Under the pieces are notes generated by a model. The model was not told where the DNA came from, did not search any database, and saw nothing but the letters and a program-made list of their open reading frames with translations. A stretch of 64,000 nt of DNA from Curvibacter gracilis ATCC BAA-807 (GTDB lineage: Bacteria; Pseudomonadota; Gammaproteobacteria; Burkholderiales; Burkholderiaceae_C): positions 124,001 to 188,000 of the forward strand of contig NZ_JADZ01000015.1 in the NCBI RefSeq assembly GCF_000518645.1. The letters run 5' to 3'. The translations under genes were made by a program, and so were the position numbers. Shown piece after piece: positions 37,457 through 46,475 of the stretch (its first letter is position 1; each line of letters starts with the position of its first letter).

Positions 37457-38903
37457 AACCCCCATCTGGCGAATCCGCCTGCCGCTGGCGCCCGTGGCGC
37501 TGGCCCTGAGCGCCCTGCTGGGCGGCTGCAGCATGATCCCGGCCTACCAGCGCCCGGCCGCCCCGGTGGCCGAGCAGTTCCCGGCGCTGAAGGCCGATGT
37601 GGCCCAGGCCGCCGGCAACAAGGCGGCGGCCGACCTGCCCTGGCAGGATTACTTCAGCGACCCCGCACTGCGCCGCCTGATCGCCCTGGCGCTGGACAAC
37701 AACCGCGACCTGCGCGTGTCGGTGCTCAACATCGAGCAGGCGCGCGCCGCGCTGCAGATTGCACGGGCCAACCAGTTGCCCGCCGTCAACGGCGTGATCT
37801 CGGGCTCGCGCACCCCCAACACCAGCGGCGGCACCACCAGTGTCTACACCGGTGGTCTGCTGGTGTCGTCCTGGGAGATCGACTTCTTCGGCCGCCTGCA
37901 GGCGCTGAAGGAGCAGGCCCAAGCCCAGTACCTGGCCACAGGCGAGGCCCGCAAGGCGGCCCAGATCAGCCTGGTGGCCACCGTGGCCAACGCCTGGCTG
38001 GCCCTGGTGGCCGACGAAGAGCTGCTCGACCTGTCGGGCCGCACCCTGGCCACGCGGGAGGACTCGCTCAAGCTGACCCGGCTGCGCTTTGACCAGGGCT
38101 CGGCCTCCGAGCTGGACCTGCGCCAGGCCGAATCGCTCGTGGAAAGTGCCCGCGCCACGCTGGCCCAGCAAGTGCGCCAGCGCGCCCAGGACGAAAACGC
38201 CCTGGTGCTGGTACTGGGCCAGGGCCTGCCTGACGATGCCCGCCAGGCGCTGCGCCAGGCCCGTCTGAGCCAGGCAACCCTGCCCGAGGTGCCGGTGGGT
38301 CTGCCGTCTGAGCTGCTGATCAAGCGCCCCGACATCCGCCAGGCCGAACAGTCGCTGATCGCCGCCAACGCCAACATCGGCGCGGCACGGGCGGCGTTCT
38401 TCCCGACCATCAGCCTGACCACCGGCATCGGCAGCGCCAGCAGCGCCTTGTCGGGCCTGTTCAAGAGCGGCTCCTGGGGTTACACGATGTCGCCCCAGCT
38501 GTCGGTGCCGATCTTCAACGCCGGCCGCACCCAGGCGGGCGTGGAGACCGCCCAGGCGGCCCGCGACATTGCCGTGGCACAGTACGAGAAGGCCATCCAG
38601 AGCGCCTTCCGCGAGGTGGCCGACGCCCTGGCCGGGCGCGACACCCTGGGTGACCAGCTGCAGGCCCAACAGGCCCTGGTGAAAGCCACGGCGCGCCAGA
38701 CCGAGCTGTCCGACCTGCGCTACCGCAATGGCGTGGCCAGCTACCTCGATCTGCTGGATGCGCAGCGCTCGCTGTTCACAGCCCAGCAGGCCCTGGTGCA
38801 GACACGCCTGAGCCAGCTGCAGACCCAGGTCACGTTGTACAAGGTGCTGGGCGGCGGCTGGACCGAGGCCGTGGCCGCAGCGCCGCAAAAGCCTGCCAAC
38901 TGA
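37449..38903 (+). CDS. RND efflux outer-membrane channel, pump 1 (OprM/NodT family)
   Basis: TolC-like outer-membrane lipoprotein of 484 residues. The lipobox is LLGGC (C27), followed by SMIPAYQRPAAPV. Two repeated outer-membrane-efflux domains contain SWEIDFFGRLQALKEQA and, later, SLIAANANIGAARAAFFPTISLT and the YLDLLDAQRSLFTAQQAL segment. Translation start and the pump stop share ATGCGTAA, so the genes are translationally coupled. A strong terminator follows. Confidence 0.93.
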   Translation: MRKTPIWRIRLPLAPVALALSALLGGCSMIPAYQRPAAPVAEQFPALKADVAQAAGNKAAADLPWQDYFSDPALRRLIALALDNNRDLRVSVLNIEQARAALQIARANQLPAVNGVISGSRTPNTSGGTTSVYTGGLLVSSWEIDFFGRLQALKEQAQAQYLATGEARKAAQISLVATVANAWLALVADEELLDLSGRTLATREDSLKLTRLRFDQGSASELDLRQAESLVESARATLAQQVRQRAQDENALVLVLGQGLPDDARQALRQARLSQATLPEVPVGLPSELLIKRPDIRQAEQSLIAANANIGAARAAFFPTISLTTGIGSASSALSGLFKSGSWGYTMSPQLSVPIFNAGRTQAGVETAQAARDIAVAQYEKAIQSAFREVADALAGRDTLGDQLQAQQALVKATARQTELSDLRYRNGVASYLDLLDAQRSLFTAQQALVQTRLSQLQTQVTLYKVLGGGWTEAVAAAPQKPAN

Positions 38904-38940
38904 CCCCCTGCAGCAGCGGACACGCCCGCCCTGCCCCCCA

Positions 38941-38970
38941 GAAAGGCCCCGACACGGGGCCTTTCTTTTT
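38941..38970 (+). terminator. Rho-independent terminator of efflux operon 1
   Basis: Perfect 10-bp stem GAAAGGCCCC / GGGGCCTTTC with a 5-base loop, followed by TTTTT at 38966-38970. It lies 37 bases after the channel gene stop. The second efflux operon begins beyond it and therefore needs its own promoter. Confidence 0.9.
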
Positions 38971-39101
38971 GCGCCGCGGGCTTCTCGCAACAAATGCCGA
39001 CAAAGCCGCAAGCCAGGCTTTCACTTGTTGCATTTACGAGCGCTGACCCCGACGGATGATGCGGCGACCCCGTTCGCCCCCTCGCCCCCCGAAGGACAGC
39101 C

Positions 39102-40355
39102 ATGCCCGAAACACCCCCCACGGCCCACCGACAGCCTGCGCCCAACAGCGCCCTGCTGCAGACCAGGCGGCCCGCACTCCCGCTGGCACTGTGCCTGGCC
39201 TTGAGCACCCTGCTGAGCGCCTGCGAGCGCACCAGCCAGGCGCCTCAGCACGGCGCCATGCCCCCACCCGAAGTGGGTGTGGTGGTGGTCGAGCCCGGGC
39301 CCGTGGGCTTGCAGACCGAGTTGCCGGGGCGCATCGAGCCGTACCGGGTGGCACAGATCGGGGCACGGGTGGCGGGCATCCTGCAAAAGCGCCTGTTTGA
39401 AGAAGGCAGCGAGGTGCAAGCCGGACAGGCGCTCTACCAGATCGACCCCGAACCTTTTCAACTGGCCCGCGACAGCGCGCAGGCGAATGTGCTGAAGGCC
39501 GAAGCCGCACTGGCCCAGGCCCAGGACGTGCAGCAACGCTACGGGCCCCTGGCCGAGGATGGCGCCGTGAGCCAGCAGGCCCTGGTCGCCGCGCGGCTGG
39601 CCGTGCAACAGGCCACGGCCGACCTGGCCAGCGCCCGCGCCAGCGTGCAGACGGCGCAGCTGAACCTGGGCTACGCCCGGGTCAGCAGCCCAATTGCGGG
39701 CCGAGTGGGCCAGACCCTGGTGACCGAAGGTGCGCTGGTGGGCCAGGGCCAGGTCACGCCCCTGACCACGGTGCAACAGCTCGACCCGGTGTACGTCAAC
39801 TTCACCCAGTCAGCCGACGAGGTGCTGCGCCTGCAACGCAGCCTGGCCCAGGGGCAGCTCAAGCGCGTGCGGGGCACCCAGGCGGCCAGCGTGCGCATCG
39901 TGCTGCCGGACGGCAGCGAGTACCCCCGCACAGGCAAGCTGTTCTTCTCAGGTGTGACGGTGGACGCCAGTACCGGCCAGGTGACGCTGCGCGCCGAGGT
40001 GCCCAACCCCGAGCGCCTGCTGATGCCCGGGCTGTACGCCCGCGTCAGGCTGGAGCAGGCGCAGGCCAGCGAGGGCCTGCTGCTACCGCAACAGGCCGTG
40101 AAACGCACCCAGACCGGCAACACGGTGATGGTGGTCGCCCCCGATGGGGGGGTGAGCGTGCGCGCCGTGCAGATCGCCCAGGCCGTGTCGGGCCAATGGG
40201 TGGTGCTGAGCGGCTTGAAGGCCGGAGAACAGGTGATGGTGGACGGCTTCCAGAAACTGCGCGGCAACGCCCCCGTGAAGCCCGTGCCCTGGAAAAGAGC
40301 CCCTGAGGCCACGCCCACCCCGGGCACGCCAGGCACCACGGGCACCAAGCCCTGA
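39102..40355 (+). CDS. RND efflux periplasmic adaptor, pump 2 (AcrA/MexA family)
   Basis: Membrane-fusion protein of 417 residues, collinear with the pump 1 adaptor over its whole length but clearly diverged. The lipobox is LLSAC (C41). The lipoyl motifs are RVAQIGARVAGILQKRLFEEG and NLGYARVSSPIAGRVG, and QVMVDGFQKLRGNAPVKPVPW near the end closely matches the same part of pump 1. It is preceded by about 130 bases after the pump 1 terminator. No dedicated repressor gene lies next to it. Confidence 0.92.
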   Translation: MPETPPTAHRQPAPNSALLQTRRPALPLALCLALSTLLSACERTSQAPQHGAMPPPEVGVVVVEPGPVGLQTELPGRIEPYRVAQIGARVAGILQKRLFEEGSEVQAGQALYQIDPEPFQLARDSAQANVLKAEAALAQAQDVQQRYGPLAEDGAVSQQALVAARLAVQQATADLASARASVQTAQLNLGYARVSSPIAGRVGQTLVTEGALVGQGQVTPLTTVQQLDPVYVNFTQSADEVLRLQRSLAQGQLKRVRGTQAASVRIVLPDGSEYPRTGKLFFSGVTVDASTGQVTLRAEVPNPERLLMPGLYARVRLEQAQASEGLLLPQQAVKRTQTGNTVMVVAPDGGVSVRAVQIAQAVSGQWVVLSGLKAGEQVMVDGFQKLRGNAPVKPVPWKRAPEATPTPGTPGTTGTKP

Positions 40356-40367
40356 GGACGCTGCGCC

Positions 40368-43300
40368 ATGTCCAACTTCTTCATCAGCCGCCCCATCTTC
40401 GCCTGGGTGATCGCGTTGTTCGTGGTCGTGCTCGGCTGTGTCTCCCTGACCCAACTGCCGATTGCCCAGTACCCCACGGTGGCGCCCCCCACCATCGTGC
40501 TCAACGCCAGCTACCCGGGAGCGTCGGCCGAAACGCTCAAGAACAGCGTGATCAGCGTGATCGAGCAGCAAATGAACGGCGCCACCGGTCTCATGTACAT
40601 GGAGTCGGTGGCCCAGGCCGATGGCACGGGCACCCTCACCCTGAGTTTTGAGCCCGGCACCGACCCGGCCATGGCCCAGGTGGACGTGCAAAACCGCTTG
40701 AGCCGAGCCACGCCACGCCTGCCCGCGGCAGTGAATCAGCAAGGGGTGGTGGTGTCCAAGGCCTCGAACAACTTCCTGCTGTTTGCCTTGCTGTCTTCGG
40801 ACGACCCGGCCTTCGGGCCGGTCGAGATCGGCGACTACGTGGCCCGCAACGTGGTGCCCGAAATCCAGCGCCTGCCCGGCGTCGGGCAGGTGCAGCAGTT
40901 CGGTGCCGAGCACGCCATGCGCATCTGGCTGAACCCCGCCAAGCTGGTCAGCTACAAGCTGTCGCCGGCCGACGTGAACGCGGCCATCGCGGCGCAGAAC
41001 GCGCAGGTGGCCTCGGGCGTGATCGGCGACCTGCCCCAGTTGCCCACCCAGGAGATCTCGGCCACCGTGGTGGTGAGTGGTCAACTGGCCTCGGTGGAAG
41101 ACTTTGGCCGCATCGTGCTGCGCGCCAACCCCGATGGCTCGACCGTGCGCCTGCGCGATGTGGCCCGGGTGGAACTGGGGGGCTCCAGCTACGCCACCTC
41201 GGCGCGGCTCAACGGCGTGCCGGCCTCGGGCCTGGGGGTGCAGCTGTCGAGCACCGGCAACGCCCTGGCCACGGCCACCGCGGTGCGCCAGAAGATGGGC
41301 CAGCTGGAGCGCTACTTTCCCAAGGGCATGAAGTGGGCCATCCCCTACGACACCTCCAACTTCGTGCGCATCTCCATCAGCCAGGTGACCGAGACCTTGT
41401 TCGAGGCCCTGGTGCTGGTGTTCGTGGTGATGTTCCTGTTTCTGCAGAACGTGCGCTACACCATCATCCCCGCCATCGTGGTGCCGGTGGCCCTGCTGGG
41501 GGGCTTTACCACCATGCTGGTGATGGGCCTGTCCATCAATGTGCTGACCATGTTTGCCATGGTGCTGGTGATCGGCATCGTGGTGGACGACGCCATCGTG
41601 GTGGTCGAGGCGGTCGAGCGCATCATGGCCGAAGAGGGACTGGGGCCCATGGAAGCCACCCGCAAGGCCATGGGCCAGATCTCGGGGGCCATCGTGGGCA
41701 TCACCGTGGTGCTGATCTCGGTGTTCGTGCCCCTGGCCTTTTTTGCGGGTGCGGTGGGCAACATCTACCGCCAGTTCTCGGTGGTCATGGTGTCTTCGAT
41801 CGCCTGCTCGGCCTTTTTGGCGCTGACGCTGACCCCTGCGCTGTGCGCCTCGATGCTCAAGCCGATTCCTGCTGGCACCCTGCATGAGCGCAAGGGGTTC
41901 TTCGGCTGGTTCAACCGCGGCTTTTCACGCACCGCCTCAGGATATGAAAGCACGGTGGCGCGCCTGCTCCAGCGCAGCGCGCGGTACCTGGTGCTTTATG
42001 GGGCGCTGATCGGCGCGGCACTGCTGGTGTTTGAACGCCTGCCCACCGCCTTTTTGCCCGACGAAGACCAGGGCAGCATCCTGATCAATGCCCAGTTGCC
42101 TGCCGGGGCCTCGCAAAACCGCACGCTGGAGGTGATGCAGGATGTGGAGCGCTACGTGCTCGCCCAACCTGAGGTGAAGAGCATGGTGAGTGTGCTGGGC
42201 TACAGCTTTTCGGGCAGCGGGCAGAACGCCGGCCTGGCCTTTGTGACGCTCAAGGACTGGTCTGAGCGCAAAGGCCCCGAGCATTCGGCCCAGGCCGTGG
42301 TGGGGCGGGCCTTTGGCGCCCTGATGCAGATCCGCGACGCCTTCATCCTGCCCCTGAACCCGGCGCCGATTCCAGAGCTGGGCAACTCCACAGGCTTCAC
42401 CTTCCGGCTGCAGGACCGCAGCGGCAAGGGACACGAGGCCTTGATGGCGGCACGGGCCCAATTGCAGGCGGCGGCGGCCAGAAGCCCGCTGTTGTCGCAG
42501 GTGCGGGTGGACGGGCTGGACGACGCGCCTCAACTGCACCTGCAGATCGACCGCGACAAGGCCCAGGCCCAGGGGGTGAGCTTTTCAGCCATCAACACCG
42601 CCTTGTCGGCCCTGCTGGGCAGCAGCTATGTGAACGACTTCCCGAGCCAGTCCCGCATGCAGCGCGTGGTGGTGCAAGCCGACGCGGCGCACCGCATGCA
42701 GGGCGAAGACCTGTTGCAGTTCCAGGTGCCCAGCAACACGGGCGCGCTGGTGCCTTTGTCCACCTTTGCCAGCACACACTGGCAAAACGGCCCCATGCAG
42801 GCTGTGCGCTACAACGGCTACGACGCCGTGCGCTTCAGCGGCAGTGCGGCCCCGGGCCACAGCAGCGGGGAGGCCATGGCCGAGATGGAGCGCCTGGCGC
42901 GCGAACTGCCCGAGGGCTTTGGCTACGAATGGACCGGCCAGTCGCTGCAAGAAAGCATGGCAGGGTCTCAGTCAACGGTGCTGTATGGCTTTGCACTGCT
43001 GTCGGTGTTTCTGTGCCTCGCCGCCCTGTATGAAAGCTGGACGATTCCGCTGTCGGTGATTCTGGTGGTACCGCTGGGCTTGCTGGGAGTGGTGCTGGCC
43101 ACCCTGCTGCGGGCCTACTCCAACGATGTCTACTTTCAGGTGGGCCTGATCACCATCATCGGGCTGTCGGCCAAGAACGCCATCATGATCGTGGAGTACG
43201 CCAAAGACACCCAGGCGGCTGGCAAGGGCTTGCTGGAAGCCACACTCGAAGCCGTGCGCCTGCGCTTTCGCCCCATCATCATGACCTCGCTGGCCTTTGG

Positions 43301-43508
43301 GTTGGGGGTGCTGCCCTTGGCCATTGCAAATGGCGCCAGCGCCGCCAGCCAACGCGCCATTGGCACAGGGGTGCTGGGCGGCATCCTGGTCGGCACCACG
43401 CTGGCCGTGTTTTTTGTGCCGCTGTTTTTTGTGGTGGTGCGCACGCTGTTCAAGCCCCGGCGCACCCTACCGGCGGCCGCCCCACACTCTGGAGTCACGC
43501 ATGACTGA
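40368..43508 (+). CDS. RND efflux pump inner-membrane transporter, pump 2 (AcrB/MexB/HAE1)
   Basis: Second HAE1-type transporter, 1046 residues, starting MSNFFISRPIFAWVIALF. TM4 keeps the Asp pair (GIVVDDAIVVVEAVERIM) and TM10 the Lys (LSAKNAIMIVEYAKD), so it should be active. The mid-protein segment ERKGFFGWFNRGFSR is nearly the same as in pump 1. Its stop overlaps the next ATG by 8 bases (ATGACTGA), mirroring the pump 1 arrangement. This supports origin of the two operons by tandem duplication. Confidence 0.95.
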   Translation: MSNFFISRPIFAWVIALFVVVLGCVSLTQLPIAQYPTVAPPTIVLNASYPGASAETLKNSVISVIEQQMNGATGLMYMESVAQADGTGTLTLSFEPGTDPAMAQVDVQNRLSRATPRLPAAVNQQGVVVSKASNNFLLFALLSSDDPAFGPVEIGDYVARNVVPEIQRLPGVGQVQQFGAEHAMRIWLNPAKLVSYKLSPADVNAAIAAQNAQVASGVIGDLPQLPTQEISATVVVSGQLASVEDFGRIVLRANPDGSTVRLRDVARVELGGSSYATSARLNGVPASGLGVQLSSTGNALATATAVRQKMGQLERYFPKGMKWAIPYDTSNFVRISISQVTETLFEALVLVFVVMFLFLQNVRYTIIPAIVVPVALLGGFTTMLVMGLSINVLTMFAMVLVIGIVVDDAIVVVEAVERIMAEEGLGPMEATRKAMGQISGAIVGITVVLISVFVPLAFFAGAVGNIYRQFSVVMVSSIACSAFLALTLTPALCASMLKPIPAGTLHERKGFFGWFNRGFSRTASGYESTVARLLQRSARYLVLYGALIGAALLVFERLPTAFLPDEDQGSILINAQLPAGASQNRTLEVMQDVERYVLAQPEVKSMVSVLGYSFSGSGQNAGLAFVTLKDWSERKGPEHSAQAVVGRAFGALMQIRDAFILPLNPAPIPELGNSTGFTFRLQDRSGKGHEALMAARAQLQAAAARSPLLSQVRVDGLDDAPQLHLQIDRDKAQAQGVSFSAINTALSALLGSSYVNDFPSQSRMQRVVVQADAAHRMQGEDLLQFQVPSNTGALVPLSTFASTHWQNGPMQAVRYNGYDAVRFSGSAAPGHSSGEAMAEMERLARELPEGFGYEWTGQSLQESMAGSQSTVLYGFALLSVFLCLAALYESWTIPLSVILVVPLGLLGVVLATLLRAYSNDVYFQVGLITIIGLSAKNAIMIVEYAKDTQAAGKGLLEATLEAVRLRFRPIIMTSLAFGLGVLPLAIANGASAASQRAIGTGVLGGILVGTTLAVFFVPLFFVVVRTLFKPRRTLPAAAPHSGVTHD

Positions 43509-44961
43509 GCCCTTGACTCCCCCCGGCGCGGCCGGGTTTGCTGCGCGCACCCGCCTGCCTCTGCTGGCCCTGCCCTGGCTGTTGGCAGCCTGCAGCCAAT
43601 TGCCCGACTACCAACGCCCCGCTGTGGCGGTACCGGCCCATTGGCCCGGAAGATCGGGCTTGGACGTGGACGCGGCCGAACCCATCCGCACCGGCGATTG
43701 GGCCGACTATTTCAACGATGCGCGGCTCAAGCCCCTGATTGAACAAGCCCTGGCGAACAACCGCGACCTGCGGGCAACGGCACTCCGGGTCGAGCAGGCC
43801 CGGGCCCAGTTCCAGATCAGCCGCGCCAGCCAATGGCCCGCCTTGAACGGCGTGGCAGGCGGGTCTCGTGCGCCCGTCGCGACGGCAGCGGGCACGGTGC
43901 AAGCCAGCACTTACTCGGTCGGTCTGACCGTGACCGCCTTCGAGCTGGACTTCTTCGGGCGGGTGGCGAGCTTGAAGGAGCAGGCCCTGGCCCAGTACCT
44001 GGGCAGTGCCCAGGCCTATGACAGCGCCCGCCTGAGCCTGATCACCAGCGTGGCCACAGGCTGGTTGACCCTGCTGGCCGATGAGGCCCAGCTGGCCTTG
44101 CTGCGCGAGACCTTGCTCAACCTGGAAGCCACGCTGCAGCTGACGCGACGGGCCGTGGCCCGGGGAACCCTGGCACAGCAGAGCCTGCTGCAGGCCGAGA
44201 GCCAGACCCAGGCGGCACGCGCCGCAGCAGCCCAGGGAGAGCTGCAACGCCAACGCGATGAAAACGCGCTGCAACTGCTGTTGGGCCTGCCCGACGCGGT
44301 GCCCTTGCACGACAGCGTGGACGCCAGCACGCTGGATGTGGCGCCCTGGGCCGACCTGGCGCCGGGCCTGCCCTCGGAACTGCTGCTGCGCCGGCCCGAC
44401 ATCGCCCAGGCCGAACAGGCACTGATCGCGGCCAACGCCAACGTGGGCGCAGCCCGGGCCGCCCTGTTTCCCCGCATCAGCCTGACCGCCGGGGTCAGCA
44501 GCCTGAGCCCGCAACTGTCGGGGCTGTTCAAGAGCGGCTCCCAGGGATTCACGCTGACGCCCCAGGCGAGCCTGCCGTTGCTCGATGCCGGGCAGAACCA
44601 GGCCCAGGTGGAGGCCGCCAAGCTGGGGCGCGACATCGCCACCGCCCAGTACGAAAAGACCATCCAGACGGCCTTCCGTGAAGTGGCAGACGCCCTGGCT
44701 GAGCGCGAGGCGGCAGTGCAACAGCTCGATGCCAGCGAGCGCCAGACTACCGCAGGCCAGGCCCAGTTGCGTCTGGCCCAACGCAGCCTGGAGATGGGCG
44801 TGAGCAGCCGGCTCGACTGGCTGGCCAGCGAGCGCAACTGGCTGAACCTGAAGCAACAGCGCGTGCAGGCCCAACTCAATCGGCTGCAGAACCAGGTGTC
44901 GATCTACCAGGTGCTCGGTGGGCATTGGCGCGCCGGCCGTGACGCATCGAATCCCGCATGA
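43501..44961 (+). CDS. RND efflux outer-membrane channel, pump 2 (OprM/NodT family)
   Basis: Outer-membrane efflux lipoprotein of 486 residues. The lipobox is LLAAC (C31), followed by SQLPDYQRPAVAVP. The duplicated efflux domains show FELDFFGRVASLKEQAL and ALIAANANVGAARAALFPRISLT, collinear with the pump 1 channel. The start at 43501 is set by the overlap with the pump gene and by the compact signal peptide. No strong rightward terminator was recognised just after the stop. Confidence 0.93.
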   Translation: MTEPLTPPGAAGFAARTRLPLLALPWLLAACSQLPDYQRPAVAVPAHWPGRSGLDVDAAEPIRTGDWADYFNDARLKPLIEQALANNRDLRATALRVEQARAQFQISRASQWPALNGVAGGSRAPVATAAGTVQASTYSVGLTVTAFELDFFGRVASLKEQALAQYLGSAQAYDSARLSLITSVATGWLTLLADEAQLALLRETLLNLEATLQLTRRAVARGTLAQQSLLQAESQTQAARAAAAQGELQRQRDENALQLLLGLPDAVPLHDSVDASTLDVAPWADLAPGLPSELLLRRPDIAQAEQALIAANANVGAARAALFPRISLTAGVSSLSPQLSGLFKSGSQGFTLTPQASLPLLDAGQNQAQVEAAKLGRDIATAQYEKTIQTAFREVADALAEREAAVQQLDASERQTTAGQAQLRLAQRSLEMGVSSRLDWLASERNWLNLKQQRVQAQLNRLQNQVSIYQVLGGHWRAGRDASNPA

Positions 44962-44978
44962 GCATGCGGGCTGAGATC

Positions 44979-45013
44979 AAAAAAACGGGACGGCACCTTT
45001 CGGCGCCATCCCG
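44979..45013 (-). terminator. Strong intrinsic terminator for leftward transcription, no known gene upstream
   Basis: Hairpin 44986-45013 has a CGGGA/TCCCG base, inner GGC/GCC and CC/GG pairs with two mismatches, and loop TTTC. Read leftward it is followed by seven T residues (44985-44979), the classical intrinsic-terminator form. Read rightward there is no T-run. The nearest gene to the right, the cytochrome c gene, is on the other strand, so this terminator has no obvious protein-coding client. Confidence 0.7.
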
Positions 45014-45272
45014 TCGCAATGGAGCACCCGAGCCCGCGCCAGTGCGCGGGTGGCGCCCCCCCTCATTCAACCGACGGACCGGCAGCGCCAACGCCCCCGG
45101 GCGGTAGCAGGCTGAATCCATCAGGTCCACGCCTGGAGCGTAAACGGCGGATGTGACGGGCGCATGACCTCCACGGCCGCCGCACAGAGACCAGCCCGGA
45201 ACGGGCGAATGGCTTGGCTCGCACACAACACCCTCAGGACAAGCCCCTGGTCTGGCCAGGGTGACCCGTCGC
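45014..45272. other. Intergenic region of about 260 bases, possible small RNA (leftward)
   Basis: No protein gene is convincing here; the leftward open frames run straight through the terminator. The region is bounded on the left by a leftward intrinsic terminator and on the right by the cytochrome c promoter. A leftward transcript of 200-280 bases would explain the terminator. It does not fit the 6S, tmRNA, 4.5S or RNase P RNA sequences I know. Confidence 0.3.
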
Positions 45273-45278
45273 TATAAT
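45273..45278 (+). promoter_or_regulatory. -10 element of the cytochrome c gene
   Basis: A perfect TATAAT lies 42 bases before the ATG at 45321. The -35 region at the usual spacing (GTCTGG at 45250-45255) is poor, so an activator may help. The local drop in GC marks the promoter. Confidence 0.55.
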
Positions 45279-45320
45279 CAAAAGTTAAGTTCCCAGCCTT
45301 ACCACAACATTGAGGACGCC

Positions 45321-45833
45321 ATGAGCGACATCCACGAAGACGCACACACCGGCCCGATCAAGAACCCCAAGCAACTGCTGGTGGCGGTTATTTTTTCGTT
45401 TGTCATCCCGGTGTTTTTGATCATCGGTCTGGTCGCTTATGTCACCTCGGGCAACAAGCCGGCGGTGGGTTCCGGCAATGAAGAGCGTGCTTTGGCAGAG
45501 CGCATTCAAAAAGTGGGCGCAGTGGACATCCGTGATGCCAACCGCCCTCTGCGCTCTGGCGAAGAAGTGTTCAAGGCCCAGTGCTCGGCCTGCCATGCCA
45601 CCGGCGCCGCCGGTTCGCCCAAGTTCGGCGATGCTGCGGCCTGGGCACCGCGCATCAAGACCGGCTTCGAATCGCTGGTGACCTCGGCCCTGAAGGGCAA
45701 GGGAGCCATGGGTGCCCAGGGTGGTGGTGATTTCACCGATGTTGAAGTGGCACGCGGCGTGGCTTACATGGCCAACAACGGTGGCGCCAACTTCCCCGAA
45801 CCCAAGGCACCTGCCGCTGAAGAAGCCAAATAA
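45321..45833 (+). CDS. Membrane-anchored class I cytochrome c (c5-like)
   Basis: Electron carrier of 170 residues. A single N-terminal transmembrane anchor (LLVAVIFSFVIPVFLIIGLVAYV, about 19-41) is followed by a linker and one haem-binding site C88-SA-C91-H92 (QCSACHATGAAG). The likely axial Met is in GAMGAQGG. The domain pattern GEEVFKAQCSACHATG...PKFGD is that of c5-type cytochromes seen beside terminal oxidases in this order. It is monocistronic, with its own promoter and a strong terminator. Confidence 0.9.
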   Translation: MSDIHEDAHTGPIKNPKQLLVAVIFSFVIPVFLIIGLVAYVTSGNKPAVGSGNEERALAERIQKVGAVDIRDANRPLRSGEEVFKAQCSACHATGAAGSPKFGDAAAWAPRIKTGFESLVTSALKGKGAMGAQGGGDFTDVEVARGVAYMANNGGANFPEPKAPAAEEAK

Positions 45834-45867
45834 GGCATCCCTGCACAGCCCCATGGGCTGCCCGCTG

Positions 45868-45896
45868 AAAAAGCCGGTCTCAAGGACCGGCTTTTT
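45868..45896. terminator. Bidirectional Rho-independent terminator
   Basis: The stem AAAAAGCCGGTC / GACCGGCTTTTT has a 5-base loop (45880-45884). The T-run on the right serves the cytochrome c gene, and the A-run on the left becomes a T-run for the leftward gene ending at 45920. It sits between convergent genes. Confidence 0.9.
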
Positions 45897-45919
45897 CGTT
45901 TCTGCCTCAGCGGCCGTGC

Positions 45920-46462
45920 TCAGGGCACCGCACTGTGGGCGGCCGGGCTCAAGACATAGCCGAAGCGCGCGGGCAGACTCTCAGAGGCCACCTCCAACGG
46001 AGTCCACAAGCCCGTCTCCACGGCTTGGGCGGCATGGCCCACATCGAGGGTGTGCACCAGGCCGAAGCCCAGGTCGGTGTCCAGGTAGACCCGGCCCTGC
46101 TCATCGAGCAGACAATGTTTGACTTGTGCCTCTCGGCCGGTATGGCTGCAGACCTTCAAGGCGTCGTCGATGCGCAAGACCCAAGGGGCGGCTTCGAGCT
46201 CGACATAGACCCGTTGAGGGCCGTTCTGGAAATACCAGCAGCCCCGGGCATCGGGTTCGTAGTTGCGCTGGATGAAGTCAATGAGTTTGTCGTGCCGCAA
46301 CACCGAACCTCGAGCCCCGGGCTGGCCACTTGCGAAGCTGCCCAGGGCCTGGGCCCGATCGTCTCGCATGTACCACTGGCCGCGTGCGTCCAGGCCCAGC
46401 CAGCCATAGCAGTCGGGCACGTTGGGCCACTTGGCCATGGCCTGTCGAACAATGTCATCCAT
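45920..46462 (-). CDS. Conserved hypothetical protein
   Basis: A cytoplasmic protein of 180 residues with no signal peptide or membrane helices. It is rich in aromatic residues (CYGWLGLDARGQWYMRDDRAQ, then NYEPDARGCWYFQNGPQRVYVELEAAPWVLRI). I recall near-identical proteins annotated as a DUF family in Comamonadaceae, possibly DUF2946, but cannot confirm the number. ATG 46462 gives the conserved start MDDIVRQAMAKWP. It follows the YheT-like gene by 13 bases and is probably co-transcribed with it. Confidence 0.75.
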   Translation of the reverse strand: MDDIVRQAMAKWPNVPDCYGWLGLDARGQWYMRDDRAQALGSFASGQPGARGSVLRHDKLIDFIQRNYEPDARGCWYFQNGPQRVYVELEAAPWVLRIDDALKVCSHTGREAQVKHCLLDEQGRVYLDTDLGFGLVHTLDVGHAAQAVETGLWTPLEVASESLPARFGYVLSPAAHSAVP

Positions 46463-46475
46463 CGCGTGTCCTGTT

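Noticed and set aside
38987..39031. Inverted repeat GCAACAA...TTGTTGC before efflux operon 2
   Set aside because: Arms are only 7 bases and 31 bases apart, too weak to call an operator.
45014..45290. 6S RNA gene on the minus strand
   Set aside because: The GTCCTGAGG-like stretch is faintly reminiscent, but the central bubble and flanking stems of 6S RNA could not be built. Only an unspecified small-RNA candidate is kept.
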